This document shows, piece by piece, positions 44,563-56,674 of a DNA stretch of 64,000 nt. Source of the DNA: Oopsacas minuta (Eukaryota > Porifera > Hexactinellida > Lyssacinosida > Leucopsacidae); the NCBI GenBank assembly GCA_024704765.1, contig JAKMXF010000015.1:34529-98528 (forward strand), written 5' to 3'. How positions within the stretch are numbered: position 1 is the stretch's first letter; each line of letters starts with the position of its first letter. The translations under genes and the position numbers were made by a program. Below the pieces are notes generated by a model. That model did no database searches. It saw nothing but the letters and a program-made list of their open reading frames with translations, and had not been told where the DNA came from.

Positions 44563-47500
44563 TCAGAAAATATTAGCTAGAGCTGTTGCAAAGGCTTGTA
44601 CAGGGGTGAAAGGACCCTGGAAGTCAAGTGTGAAGCTACCATTACTGATTTTACCGAACTGTAATACCTGTAAAAGTATAGAATAATAAAATAGATTATA
44701 AGGATTATAATACGAAATATAAAATACACATATCCAAGGTTTATTGTACTAACCTGATCTTGTTCTGGAGTTTCCAGCTGGAAATTCTTAGCAGATTTGC
44801 ATGTGACTCTACCACCAAAATCCAGTTGATATATCATATGTTGGTCGTTCCAGACAGGAGTACGGCTGTGTATCACTAAATCAGATGCTGTTGAAGTAGT
44901 AGACCGCTTGGGACTATTGCTCTTAACTTTGCTGTTACTCTCCCAGCCTGTCTTAGAATAATTCTCTGTAGATTGAGAGATTAGCTTTCTCTTGCGAGGA
45001 GATGATACAGGGACGAATAGAGGAGACCCGGGTCTTGAAGACCCGTTAGAACTGAATGAGTTGTCAGAATCCATCAATTCACTGCCAGAATCTCTTTCAT
45101 CATCAGTGAAGTCTGAAGTTAGATCAAGTCCTGAGTCATAGTCCTCAGCTTTAGGTATAGATACCTGTACTCTACGTGGCTGCATGTGTAGTATACTAGT
45201 CTTTATCTGTACAACCCCTAGGTTAGTAGGCATGTCGGGTGCTAGTCCCGTAATCTTGTATTTTGATCCAATCATAGGAGAGGTAATCTCAGCAATAGGA
45301 GTAGTAGTAACTGTGTTAGATTTGACTGCCTTTCTACGTTTACGAGGTGAGCCTTGTTCTCCATCTTCGCTACCAGGCCGTGAAGGACAGCCGTTGAATA
45401 TATGATCCTGTGTTTCTTTATCTGGCAGACTTATTGTGAATGAAGATTTTATCTTAGCTGGTTTACGACTAGCTTTTAGGATAGGTACAAGACCACCTAG
45501 ATGCTCAACGTATAGAGTGTAGTTATTCGCAGGTTTGTTTAACTGTCTGTTAGAATTCTCCTGAGGGTCCGGTACCATTGTGCAGTACAGTCGCTGACCA
45601 CTTGGAGGTAGCTTATTCACATAGTCAATAAGTCCATTGCTGTTACGAGGTGTGTATCCCTAAGAGTATTGATTTAATAAACAAAGTACAAATGTATATA
45701 TTACCGGTGTTAATCAAATATCAGTACAAGTGTGTTACGTTCTAAGATAATTATATTAGTAATTAGCTTTCTAGGTGATCTTTCTGACTATAGTTGTATT
45801 GTTCAGAATATTAGTTGTAAACATTCTCAAAGAGAAATTCAACAAGTCAATTGCATATTAGCTTATAAATATTTTTAACTGATAAAAGCTACCGTATAAG
45901 GATTTGTAACTTTAATATTGTTCGTATTTACCATACCAATGTCATCCATATTAAGCAATTCATTATAATTCTCCTTAACAAATTCCCAGACAATAACAAA
46001 TCGTTTTCATTGCTCTAACGATGTAATAAACTTTGCTGAAGCTTTACCCCAGCTTACAGTACATGCGTATTTATCACAAGCAAGCTACATTAATTTACGG
46101 TTATCGGGAAATAGAGAGGCCATTTAGAAGTGTTTCTCTTGTGCCCTATTCGTCACCTTTCATCCATTAAGTTTGTTTGATTCACTATTTACTTCATTGG
46201 ATAAGAATGAATAAAATGCATATTTATACATACTAATTAACCAATTTTTACTATTTATCCTACAAATATGCATAACAAAGGATTAAGTCTAGGGTTTAAT
46301 GCAGACATAATATTCGTCTTATGGACATTGAACTTCGAGCAGTAACATGAAATTACACTTAACCTAGCAACGGCTTCACAATCAAGTTATGTAAACGTGA
46401 AACTATGTCATTTTATTCTGTCTGTTGGGAATGTCTTGTGATGAAACGAGTAGCCAGACGTTGGTTAGTTACGGTAACGGAGATTGGCATGTTACGTAAA
46501 TTCATTAATCCGATAATTAATGTTGTTTCTACCTGTGATGGTATAATTTATAATTATATTAATACACAACCTGTGATGGTAAATTGAATAAAGTCAAGTG
46601 TACCATCAACTTTATCATTAGTTTATCACATGATAACAAATATACTAATAATATTCCAGTAATTGTGAATTTGATAGTAACATACCTGTACTGATGGCGT
46701 AAACTGTTCAGAAAGTTGTTGCTTGAGTCTGATGGGTAGGCCAGTTGATAGAACATCCTTGCTATTGTTAATACAATTGAGTACTGTTTGTTGACAGAGT
46801 AATTGTAGAGAAGGGACCTCGTAGGATACACATATGGTGAAGAGATAAGCTCCACAAGCTATGAAGAGTCTACAGTCGTCATGTGCCCAGGTCATGGCAG
46901 TAACGTTTTCCTTAAAAGATAATTTCAGTAATAAACAATATTTAATATTTTAGAGATCACAGGTAATGACCTCAATACCATCATGGGATCAGGGAAAGAT
47001 AGGTAAAGAATGAGCTTGATAGCATGGAAAATACAGCTTTATATTTGAATTAATGATCGACTTGATTACTAAATCCGAACCCAAAACAAAACAATCGCCA
47101 TTAATGATCATTAAAAATATCATATTTGTCAGAAACTAACAAATAATCTTAAAATAATTCTTAATATTATTTACATTAATTATCTCTCTTTATCGGTTAT
47201 AAAGAGAGATAATAATTAAATCAATAATAAGAATTTGCTAAATTAGCAAATGAAATAATTATATCTAATAATAATATCTAATCATAGTATCTAATCATAG
47301 TATCTAATAATAGTATCTAATCATAGTATCTAATAATAGTATCTAATCATAGTATCTAATAATAGTATCTAATCATAGTATCTAATAATAGTATCTAATC
47401 ATAGTTAGCACATTAGCAATCGTGTATAATTGTAATGTCGAGTTTCTTCTACCTGACAACAGAATTGGTTTTAAAAATTTATCCTCAAATTGACAAATTT

Positions 47501-50500
47501 AGAATTTTGTGGTTTCTCTAAGTACGTTTTCATCCATACCAATGGCTTATTTAGTTGCTAAGATACAGCAGCCTTACATCCCATAACTAATGGTATATTT
47601 TATTAGGATTCAATTAACAGCATAGTCAGTGTAATAATTATTGATAGAAGAAGAGTGCAGGATAAGTTAAGGTTTGTAGCCATGGGAATGGACACATGTA
47701 TTACCAGAATGTATGACAATATAATATAATAAAGCTGCTACTTACTTTAGTTGGTAGCACTATTGTAGAGAGTAGCTGACCAGATGGCTTGAATAGCCTG
47801 ACTGCAGTATGATTGTGAGACTTTCTATATCCCCCTACTGCTAACAATTCAGTACTCTTGCTCCATGTAATATTGCCATCAGATAAACCGGTACGAATGA
47901 TAGTAGCATGTTGATCTCCACAAGATGACATTAATACCACCTTCCCGTTAGCTAGAAATAATGTCAGGTAGCTACCTTGTGGATTGGGGTGTGAGACTGT
48001 ACCCTCTGTAACACCAATTTCTTTGGACTGGCTGAGTACTGGTTTACCCTTTATCCATTCCAAACCTACAATTAGATATATCAAAATTTTAAAAGTACAC
48101 ATATTACGTAGTAATGTAATTATCTGATAATAATGCTAGAATCATTTAGCTTCTGATACAATACTATTCGATTTAGTATCATTAGTCAATTCTAATAGCA
48201 ATGAATTCATGGCAACTAAACGAGTTGAAATTTAGAGCACAATATGCAAGTTAGAATTATTGATAGAGCACAGTTGCTTTCAAATTAATTATATTTTAAT
48301 CGTCTGGAAATGTAAATTGCTGTTTTGTACAATTATACAAATCCAGACCAACTAACTTCATATTAATAATAACCACAAATAATAATAATCATGATCTGTT
48401 GAATAGTTAATTAGGTGGAATCATACGTCAAAATATTATCATTAATTTAATATAACGCTAATACCGAATAAAGAATCAATAAGATAAGCAATAAAAAACA
48501 GCTGTATCTCAGTGCATAAATATTTTCTAATCAAGCAGAGGTCAAGATTCCGCAAATCGACATATTGGTATACATATGGTTAACATGTAAGAACAAACCT
48601 TTAATGGCAATGCCAGGCAAAACTTCTGTAGTAGAAATCAACATCCCTCCGTTATTTACGTCTAGCTCAACAAGCTCCCCGATTGAACTACCTACGATCA
48701 CTCTGTCATCATCAGGACTCCAGCAAGCTGACACTGCCTTTACTTGTCCATCCCGGACTTGAGTATGTGTGACGTATGTACCAATATTCAACTGTCTAGC
48801 CCATAATCTCCGGCCACTAGCTGTACCGACAAGAATGAAGCCGTCTTCGTAAGCTATCAATACTTTCTGTCCATTGTGTGACCATCTGAAGCTAGCTATA
48901 GGAGTGGTTCTGTTGTTGACCAGTTCCATAGTAGCTCTACCATTCTGATTTCTCCATACGATAACTGTACCCGAGGAGTCACATGACGCAATCTTGTCAA
49001 GTTTGGGATTGTATTCTACAACTGTTACCTATAGAACAATAAATATATAATATACTAGTACATATGCTATATGGAAAACTGGAAGTTAAGGAAATCAGTA
49101 ATATATTTGCATTTGCGACTAATCTAAGTACGTATTTGAAGTCTATTTCACGAGATTATAATCATACAATGATAATCAGCTGTAAATAATTGTGGCGACA
49201 TAGTTATACAGGCTGCTATGTTGATAATAAGTGGAGATGAGATATACATCATGAAATAATAATTATACTACATCTGATAACCAGCTGAATATAAGCTCAT
49301 CAGTAACACCAGAAGATATATATTCACATTCCGTATTATATTAAAAAACCTATTTGTGTAAATCATAGCTGACATTGAAAATATTATACATTTTGCGAAT
49401 TAATTATGTAGAGGTAGACATGATGAGCGTGATCGAATCAATAAACTTAATATAATTATACACTAATCATATCGTTATCATTGGTATTGATATTGTAGCG
49501 CCACTTCAAAAACTACTGATTAGGTTACAATGTCTGTCTATCTATAACCTGAAGCTGACAAGACAATTAAATTTAACTAATCTGTACTAGTAAATTTATA
49601 TACAACTAATGACGTAATTTTAGAATATATACAAAAATGTTAAGGTAACAAATGCTACAAATAAATGACTGTTCCATCATTGTAAAAGTATTAAACGTGT
49701 ACTGTAGCGTGATATTAATGAATCAGTGAAATGCTCAAGAGTATTCACATATTAAATGAAAATTCATGAAGACGATAATAATATGTATTCATGCATTTAC
49801 ATGTATAATTTTCTAATTGAGTAAATGTCTTTTGAAGCGTGAATTCTTTATTTATAAGAATTCACTAGCAAGTGAACTATCACATGCAAATTATTGGTAT
49901 GTTCAATGCTTGATTCAATTCCATTCATTAAATAAATGCAAACGTGTAATTATAGGCAAAATAAATAAATTTGAGAGTCAATGGTATTGTACTTGTTTAA
50001 TAGGGTAACTTCGGGACCGGATAGATTACCCCAGATGACCTAGGTTAACTGGTGGCCCTATGAAGCGGAATCTACTGTATTAAAACCCATGCATAATCTG
50101 TTGATTTGAGTTTACAAAGCATTAGCTACATGCGCACATCAATTAACATAACATCATAGACACCTCAGGTTTAGGTTGTGATGAGAGATGATCAAAGTAT
50201 TCATTTATTAACTGAGCACACATATGCATTATCAAAGCAAGACAGATGCATAAATCAATTTATATTTAATGTAATTATTTACATTAAATCACTTCATACG
50301 GTTAATGTAATGCTTATTCTACAACTGGTAAAATATCAAAAGAAATGAGAAATATATCCAGTCTGTATTCTGGTTTCATACTATGCCAAATTATAACATG
50401 ATAGTTAGATGGTCTGGCATAATTACTATGCCGAGACAATTTAATAGTTCCGTTGTGTTTGAAGGAAATTATATTAATTGGATAAATTAGAATTGCAATT

Positions 50501-51294
50501 AATATCGTGAAAGTAATTACCACCAGACTTCTCAGACAAATTATAAATCTCCTGGAATAGTTATTAATTCCAAATTTGAACAAGATTGATGAGAAATATG
50601 AATGTAGTCTGGGATCAATCGTACTTGAGTTGCGCATTCAATGACTTTGAAATTTGTAACGGAATATCGAGTAGAAACAAACAAAAATTATAACTATGTA
50701 TTTTACTATATACGTACAATACCAAACAAATTTTAAAACTATGCTGCTTGCTAAAGCCCCGCCCCAAGAGCTCAGTTACTATGTTGGTGTTAGGACCCTC
50801 AAATAACCGATAAAAAACAATTTAATGTAATTTAGTATTCACAAGATTGTACAAATGATAAGACGTTTCTACTAATTATTTTGACTTATGTCATCTGTAA
50901 ACATTTGGTTACCGCAATAATATTATCGTTCTATACAAAATACCACAATATGATACACTAAATAATGGAATAAGAAAACGCTATGCAACTTGATGCATCC
51001 TAAGAAACAGTTTAGTGGAGCTGAATTATTCATTTAAAGAATAAAAGAATTAAAATAACTCACATTTCCAGCATGCTCTCTAAAGTTGAATGAGTGTTTG
51101 GGTCGTTTATCCTTTCCTTCCACACTAGTAGAATATTTATCAACAGTTGTTATAGTCACTCCAACTGCTTCACGTGTAGCGCTAGCAAGATATCCTTCCT
51201 GTTCAGCTTCAGAACTATCAGCAAGTTTCCATGAGAGAGAATTGATGTGACTCCCTGCATAAAATGGGGGCTCCTTCTCCAATCTTGCGTACAT
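44563..51294 (-). CDS. TULP4: Tubby-like protein 4 (WD40-SOCS-tubby), complete, six exons
   Basis: Exons 51294-51064, 49028-48599, 48065-47746, 46910-46686, 45659-44754 and 44667-44563 join in frame to 738 residues. N-terminus MYARLEKEPPF and HINSLSWK; WD40 repeats through about residue 330 (VIVWRNQNGRATMELVNN, FRWSHNGQKVLIAYEDGFI, ACWSPDDDRVIVG); SOCS box (PSLQLLCQQTVLNCINN, LPIRLKQQLSEQF). Then the split tubby domain: LYCTM, YTLYVEHLGGLVPILK, YKITGLAPDMPTNLGVVQ, ILHMQPRRV, and the final VLQFGK...FTLDFQGPFTPVQAFATALANIF. Vertebrate TULP4 is about twice as long through disordered inserts in the same place, where this protein has a Ser-rich segment. SOCS boxes recruit Elongin-Cullin ubiquitin ligases, so a substrate-receptor role is expected. 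The exon 2 donor reads GTTTGT. No lesions. Confidence 0.93.
47262..47405. repeat. 13/26-bp tandem array in TULP4 intron 3
   Basis: About eleven copies of a 13-base unit TATCTAATMATAG, in which TATCTAATCATAG and TATCTAATAATAG mostly alternate, giving a 26-base higher-order period. It lies between exons 3 and 4 of TULP4. Confidence 0.92.
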
Positions 51295-53011
51295 AATTGT
51301 TATAGAGGTGATTTATCAAAATTAGAATCAAATATTACGAATGTAAATGAAAAATTATTTGAGTGTTTGATTTACTAAAAAAGTTCTAATGAGTTTGTAT
51401 TTATATGATTTATTGTCTATTGTGTATTGCAAGCATGAATCGCATCACTTAGTTGCTGCAGGCTTGAATTGGTATGTAGAATATTGCATACTTGAGCATC
51501 ACTATAGTAACCTAGGAGAACAAATTCTTTACCAAGGACATTGGTTGCTAATACACTACTGTAATGCAATATAATTGCGCTATTGTTTAGCGTGTTTAAT
51601 CGCAAATAGAAACATTACAAATTACAATGCGGTTGTCAAGCAGTTTCCACAATCAATAATTATTTATAGAAGCACTACATGTTATGTAATTGTTACGTAT
51701 AAACACATATTAACTAATTTCCTAAGCATGAGCTTAACCACATTGTAAAAATGGCTTGCTAAGTATATTTAATATGTAATAATTATGGATGCTATTTACT
51801 TATAGCGAAAGGAATGTATCGTTACATTCATTATTAATTATATATAGTTACGAATACACATTCCAATCTCACAGATTGTATCTGGGATTTTATCGACTAT
51901 CAAATGGTTACAAGCAGTACAGTTAACGGAAATTGAATTATTGAAATTTTTAAAATATCAGATTGAATAAAATTTATGGGCGGAAGCCCAACCTGACAGA
52001 GAACTCCAATACAAATTCATTTTGACTTTTGAGCCCTGCCCTGTTCTTAATAATTCATTCCCCTTGGTACATGGTTTGCTTAAGTTTCTAGAATGTTCGG
52101 CGCCCTGGAATGTACATACATACATATGTTAATGTATTCATCACCAAAATAGTCACTGACGGATTAACAACTTAAGAGACCCCTAGGCAAAATTACAATA
52201 TCTTTGGGGCCCTATCTACCTATACAGTAGAAACGGGATATTTTGACACATTTTTTGCACCAAAACTTATTTTATTTATCCCAAATCTTGTTAAAAATAT
52301 CTGATTTCTACTGCATCTAAAGCTGATTAAAATATCAAAAAGATACGCCATGTAAGTTATTTGTACATTTGATTACCAGTGCCAAAGCAACAAAATAACT
52401 CGATAGATAAAAGAGGGGTATAATTACGATTTCCAGCCCGGTGAGTAGTATCTCGGGCTGTCCGTCGGTACGGGCTTTTCGTCCATGGGTAAGATGCTGG
52501 GACGAACTATTAATCACCCATTGTTAACTTGGCTACATTTCTTAGTCCGGGATTTCTAGCTTAAACTGTATTCTCCTGGTTTTATACAAAGCAATGGTAA
52601 GGTAGCTAATAACATTTCCATAGATTCTTGTGTTTTTGTAATTATTTTTGTGTGTACAGTTCAACCTTTATAAGTGGGGTCTCTATATTATACCTCACTG
52701 CCATTGAGATTTACCTCTATAAGTGGGAAAATATACGGAATATTTCCAACTCATGTTTTGATTGGTTGTCATCTATTAATAGCATGTATTCATAAACACT
52801 CAAGTACCAATTGGACAGTATTTAGGCGCCGAAATTAGAATTTTGAACTTTTGACATTTGTCATACCTAGGTCAGATAATTTAGAAAGTAGCCCCCTATC
52901 CTTGCCCCCTCCCAAGGGTACTAATATTCACTAAAGGTACCAGCTATGATCCAAATTAATCAATAAATATATCTAATATTTAATTCAAAAATATTACAAT
53001 TCTAGCGGGTA
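51295..53011. other. Intergenic, TULP4 upstream region
   Basis: AT-rich, no gene. Scraps of repeats at 52,150-52,230 and a CAGTTCAACCTTTATAAGTGGGG element fragment with an inner CTATAAGTGGG repeat at about 52,658-52,730. It should hold the TULP4 promoter near 51.3 kb. Confidence 0.45.
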
Positions 53012-54244
53012 TTAAGCAGAAAATATTTGTAAGCCAAAATTATTGTTATAAGAAACACAAATTAGTTTTGTGTTGTCGTGTATTGTAATGCCGGTAGGGT
53101 GGTCAAACATTCCAGCTTTCTGTCCTCTCTGTCCTATCTTGTGTAGGAGGTCTCCTTCTGGTGAGAATACGTTAATATTGTGAGTCCAGTGGCTGCTTAT
53201 GATAATGTTATTATGTCCATCTAGACAGAAGTATGCTACTCCAAATTGCATTCTTCTGGTAAGCAATGAGCGGGACTTCTCTCTGAGAGAGTAAACACAT
53301 GAATACATGGATCGTCAAAACAGCTCAACACAAACATTTCATTGGTTGTGAATTTAACATCATTGGGTTCAGTCATGGTTTGGAGTTCTAGCGTGTCTGT
53401 AAATACCAGATTAGTTGTTAGTATTTGTAGTCTGTTGTTGTTATAATCTGGTACATAAAGGTGTTTATTAGGAGAGATGGTGGGTTGTCTAGGATGATTG
53501 AACTCTTCACTACCAGATCCTTCCTTACCTACTCGCTTTATCATAGTTAGGTCTGGCAGCTTGAATAAGAAGATAGCGTAATGTTCTGTGTCTGTAACAT
53601 AAATGTTATCCTCATGGATTAGGATGCCATATGGGTGTTTCAGGTGTTGATTACCGAAATGGTTGAGGTAGTCTCTTGACTGAGAGAATATTTGTATACT
53701 ACTGTTGCCCATATCTGCCAATAAATGTGTCCAGATTCAGGTTCAATTGCGACACCTTTTGGCCCTTGAAACTCCCCAGGAGCTGATCCTGTTTTCCCAA
53801 CAGCAACAATGGGGTGTTGGAATTTAGCGTACTTAGGGATTACTGGTATATGAGGGATGGGATTGATTTCTTGTTGGCTGATCTCTCCTAGACGGTTAAT
53901 ACTCCTCTCGAGGTCTTGTGTATCACATAAGAACCTCAGTACATGAGGTGGAGTTCTGCTAGTTTTGTTTGCATTTCTGCCACAAATCTATCCGAAATGG
54001 AGTGGAGTTGATTGTGTGTCATTTTCCCTTCTACAAGAGCTCGGGTCTCTTCCAGTTGTTGCTTCATTTGTTGACACGCCACCTGATTAGCTCTTGTCTC
54101 TTCTTGTTTATTTCTTAAAGTGGTTAAGAGATGGATTCTTCTCTGATTGAGTAGGAATATCATCCTGTCAATTGATTGGTTGATTTCTTGTTCTAAGGGG
54201 TCTACAATTGGCACTAGGATTGGCTCAGGAAATTGTGTCGCCAT
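53012..54244 (-). pseudogene. Coiled-coil/NHL-repeat protein, copy 2, three frameshifts
   Basis: ATG 54244. Residues about 15-100 are coiled coil (INQSIDRMIFLLNQRR, QQMKQQLEETRALVEGK). The frame ends at 53,936; coding continues as VLRFLCDTQDLERSINRL and KTGSAPGEFQGPKGVAIEPESGHIY, then shifts to ADMGNSSIQIFSQSRDYL (53,721-53,236) with NHL repeats (HPYGILIHEDNIYVTDTEHYAI, HPRQPTISPNKHLYVPDYNNNRLQI). It shifts a last time near 53,300 to HPTGITIHDNTKLICVSYNNNFGLQIF. Same architecture as the copies at 18-19 and 62 kb but much diverged. No RING. Lies 329 bases downstream of the last recognisable BRO1-gene exon on the same strand. Confidence 0.8.
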
Positions 54245-55753
54245 TTTGAGAGTTGTAAAGTTTGAATTTGTTAGAATTTTTATAGTTTGTAATATAAAAC
54301 TCCTGTAATATTAAGCTTAAGGGTCTATTATAATTGCTTTGATATAACCAATGGAATTTATGTTACATTTAGGGTTTGGAGCATATTTGTATAATTCACA
54401 CTTCGATATTAGCGGGTACTTTGATATATCCGTGTTTGATATAACAGGAGTTAACTGTATTTGTGATTAATCATATTTTCACGCCTTTTACAAAGGAATA
54501 GTTCCGATATCTACATAATTATTCGTCAATAACTAACACAAACAATTTGATACTAAAAATAGATTTAATTACCTGGTTTAGAGCAGAAATGGCAGCATTT
54601 GATTGGCTACTCTGATTAATGACAGCTGTCATATTCAGTCCTAACTCGGCTACTGATTGGTTAATCCCATTTGAGACCAGATTGGAGAGAGGAAATTGTC
54701 CTATTTATCTCTGATTGATTCGAATGGATCAGCTGAGATAATTGTGAAGTGTCAAATACTGGCGTTGCTAGGTTAGGAACCTGTGGAATGTGTAACTGAG
54801 GTTCAGGTGCTATGATATGATCAATCACTGGTTTGGGTGGGGAAGGTAGAATAGAATCTATTTTAGGAACAGGATCCGATTGAGCAATAATAATATTTGA
54901 TGATTCGTGTGTTGATTCTCTCAAGGGTGATACAGCTATCGGTTGAATTGGCTAAAGAACTAAGACAAGATAGATTACTTGTTTGGAATTTTAATAACAC
55001 CTTGGGGAGTAGCAATACATATTCTTATAACCGGTATAAATATACAGGAATATGTGAGAACCGTAGTCCAGAAGATGGTGCTAATATCCGGTGGGTATAA
55101 GAAACAAGTATACCACTTTACATAGCCTAAACATATGAACTTTGATTTCGTAACAACTATTGTTTACCTCAATGTTTACTTGTTTGTTTACTTGCTCTGA
55201 AGCCGCCCAATTTAACAGTTTTAACTCTGTATCATCAACAACTTCTATATCATTATTAACATCTTCAGTTTGATTGGCGGGTTTAAGACGTCTTGATGGT
55301 ACAGGTGGTCTAGCACTACCATCAGGCGGTGACATAAATGGAGAAATAGGTTTATAGGTGTCAAGTGGTGGAATAGTGGCTGTATGAGATGGATTAATTG
55401 GCTGCTGTATGGGAGGTGGTGGTAAAATGGATTTAATAGTCTCAAATAATTTGAGGGTCTTTTTGTCAAGATTTTGATAAAATTTCATTCCTAAAGCAAA
55501 CAAATAGTGTTGGTTTATTTATTTGTTTATTTATTTGTTTGGTTGTTTACTAACCATCCTTAAGACTATCCTCTGTAGACCCCATCCTCTTCCAGGCTTC
55601 AACTAATCCTTTAAACATACTCTCTCTATCAGATCGAACAGTTAACAGTTCCTTTCTGAGTGCAGCTAAACTAGCATTTGTCTCTGTCATAGTCTATACA
55701 GCAACCTCGTAAATACAAACAAATATTTACATAAATCAGATGTGAAATACGTA

Positions 55754-55821
55754 CAGTAGAACCTGCATAAACCGACACAATTTCCTATCTCAACAAGTGT
55801 CGGTTTATGCAGGTTCCACTG
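55754..55821. mobile_element. 68-bp near-perfect palindromic MITE, TA-flanked
   Basis: CAGTAGAACCTGCATAAACC and its inverse GGTTTATGCAGGTTCCACTG enclose about 15 bases. TA flanks both ends (55,752-55,753 and 55,822-55,823). It sits in an intron of the BRO1-like gene. It is among the shortest possible Tc1/pogo-type derivatives. Confidence 0.85.
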
Positions 55822-56510
55822 TATTCAATGACCAATCTGTCTAGTCAAACAAACAAACTTAGAGTATATTATCCTCTGCTTGACAATTCTGTCTAATCAC
55901 GTTTGCAGCATTTTATGCTTCTTCATTCCAACTTCAAATATTTGATCTCTATTACTGTCACTAGATATCAGGTGACTAGTGATGTCATCTGATTCTATGT
56001 CTCTTCTCAGCTGTTGTTCCAATGTAGAACTATAAATGGATATATTTACAATGATATGATTAGCAACGCCATCTCTATATGACAAGGACTGTGGCCGAGA
56101 CTAAAAACTGGCCAGTATCCGTTCTCTCTATGACTGCTACTGGTCAGATGGGTCAATTGGTTATGGATAAGATGGGCCATTACTAACCGTTGTGTCTGCA
56201 TTTCCTGTATTTTATCCATCAACATTTGTAATCTATTTACAGCTTTTCATCAAATGTTACCGTCATTAAATCTAGCTTTGGAAGACAACTTGTGAACTTT
56301 GTGTCTGTAGCAGTAACATTGATAGCTTAGGTTTCAGTTCTTTCATAACTTGATGAAGCTCCTGATTAGACTTGTCACCTAATGGAAATCATTTATTAGT
56401 TAATATAGTTACCCCTTCCTTCGGTGGTAGTAGCCAATTTTTGCTGATTACCTCTGAGAAATTGGGTTCCTATCCCTCAATTTAGTGGACAAAATGGCAA
56501 AGGAAGTTTA

Positions 56511-56674
56511 CAGTCAACTCTGGCTATATCTAATATAGATATACCTATATGACCGTTTATATCGAAGTGTCATATTGTACAAATATGGTCCCAAACATCA
56601 AAGTAACATATATTCCATCGGTTATAAGGTAATTATCACGGTCCCTTAAGCTTCGATATAACAGGAGTTGACTG
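56511..56674. mobile_element. Pogo/Tigger-like MITE, TA-flanked
   Basis: CAGTCAACTCTGGC... to ...AACAGGAGTTGACTG between TA dinucleotides at 56,509-56,510 and 56,675-56,676. It shares ATATCGAAG and CCTTAAGCTTCGATATAAC words with the elements at 38,150, 54,298-54,450 and 57,878. It lies in an intron of the BRO1-like gene. Confidence 0.8.
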
